Shown one piece after another: positions 14,166 to 14,398 of a stretch of DNA of 14,398 bases. Source of the DNA: Bacteroidetes bacterium UBA7692 (GTDB lineage: Bacteria > Bacteroidota > Bacteroidia > Chitinophagales > LD1); assembly GCA_002482725.1 (NCBI GenBank), contig DLGO01000114.1, positions 20,835 to 35,232 on the forward strand, read 5' to 3'. The translations under genes and the position numbers were made by a program. Within the stretch, counting starts at the first letter, position 1, and every line of letters begins with the position of its first letter. A model generated the notes under the pieces. It worked only from the letters and a program-made list of their open reading frames with translations. It searched no databases and had not been told where the DNA came from.

Positions 14166-14236
14166 AGGAGACGGGTTCGGAGAACCCTGGGGTCTGAGGT
14201 TGGGGATGCCTCGCAGAACATCCCGAACAGCGCGCG
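14166..14236. repeat. Composite repeat, module Y, copy 2
   Basis: GGGTTC (14173-14178) pairs with GAACCC after a 3-nt loop; the second stem carries one mismatch (TTGGGGATG against CATCCCGAA). It ends with ACAGCGCG like copy 1. Confidence 0.78.
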
Positions 14237-14284
14237 CATGAGGTATATGAGAATTGTGCTTTTTGTCTAGGTGCGTGGTGAGCC

Positions 14285-14329
14285 GTAGGCATAGCCTACA
14301 TTCACATCCGACGTAGGCAGTAGCCTACG
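14285..14329. repeat. Twin GTAGGC/GCCTAC hairpins
   Basis: GTAGGC (14285-14290) with GCCTAC (14294-14299), and CGTAGGC (14312-14318) with GCCTACG (14323-14329), have loops of 3 and 4 nt. The two related palindromes lie between module Y copies 2 and 3. There is no T-run, so neither is an obvious terminator. Confidence 0.6.
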
Positions 14330-14340
14330 CCGAGAATGCA

Positions 14341-14398
14341 AGGAGACGGGTTCAGAGAACTCTGGGGTCTGAGGTTCGGGATGCCTTTCAGAACATCC
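14341..14398. repeat. Composite repeat, module Y, copy 3 (cut by window end)
   Basis: AGGAGACGGGTTC, the GGGGTCTGAGGTTCGGGATGCC tract and GAACATCC match copies 1 and 2 as far as the last base. Unlike them it has no module X directly before it. The first stem keeps pairing through a G-U wobble (GAACTC). Confidence 0.72.

Noticed and set aside
13553..14398. Repeats at the window end considered as a CRISPR array.
   Set aside because: Units are far too long and unevenly spaced, contain internal hairpins, and no cas genes are present in the window.

Overview
The window looks like a chromosomal segment from a member of the Bacteroidota, most likely a Chitinophagaceae-type organism. The signs are an ActA-like cytochrome of alternative complex III, a large TonB-dependent receptor with an N-terminal carboxypeptidase-regulatory-like domain, a divergent TonB C-terminal domain protein, promoters resembling the TAnnTTTG element of this phylum, and little use of Shine-Dalgarno sites. 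Placement below phylum level is inference from protein style.

Region 1 (1 to about 5740) is housekeeping. It runs from a truncated actA-like multiheme cytochrome (minus strand, cut by the window edge) to prmC (release-factor glutamine methyltransferase, minus) and the divergent ribD (riboflavin deaminase/reductase, plus). A small single-pass membrane protein follows (minus); its stop codon interlocks with that of ribD. Then comes yidC (membrane insertase, plus), which ends in a strong, probably bidirectional terminator.

Region 2 (5755 to 8578) is metabolic. A two-gene minus-strand operon encodes an intramembrane hydrolase of the alkaline ceramidase type and then lplA (lipoate ligase), with ATGA stop/start overlap. 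Divergent from it is a 3-hydroxy-3-methylglutaryl-CoA lyase family gene.

Region 3 (8579 to 8950) is a gene-free stretch with two diverged copies of a hairpin-bearing interspersed repeat. A third, related copy lies 5 kb away near 13.8 kb. Region 4 (8951 to 11401) is the TonB-dependent receptor, minus strand.

Region 5 (11402 to 13369) is an A+T-rich accessory islet of short exported or unknown proteins: a 67-residue protein, the remnant of a secreted-peptide gene that lacks a normal start and a continuous frame, a 136-residue exported protein, and a divergent 215-residue exported protein with YwqK-like and TonB-C-like segments. A perfect 25-bp inverted repeat lies just before the last gene.

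Region 6 (13370 to 14398) holds no convincing gene. It is packed with palindromes and with two full and one partial copy of a composite repeat (modules X and Y) that runs off the window end. The core genes are ordinary for the phylum; the most unusual material is the islet and the repeat cluster of regions 5 and 6, plus the ceramidase-like enzyme.
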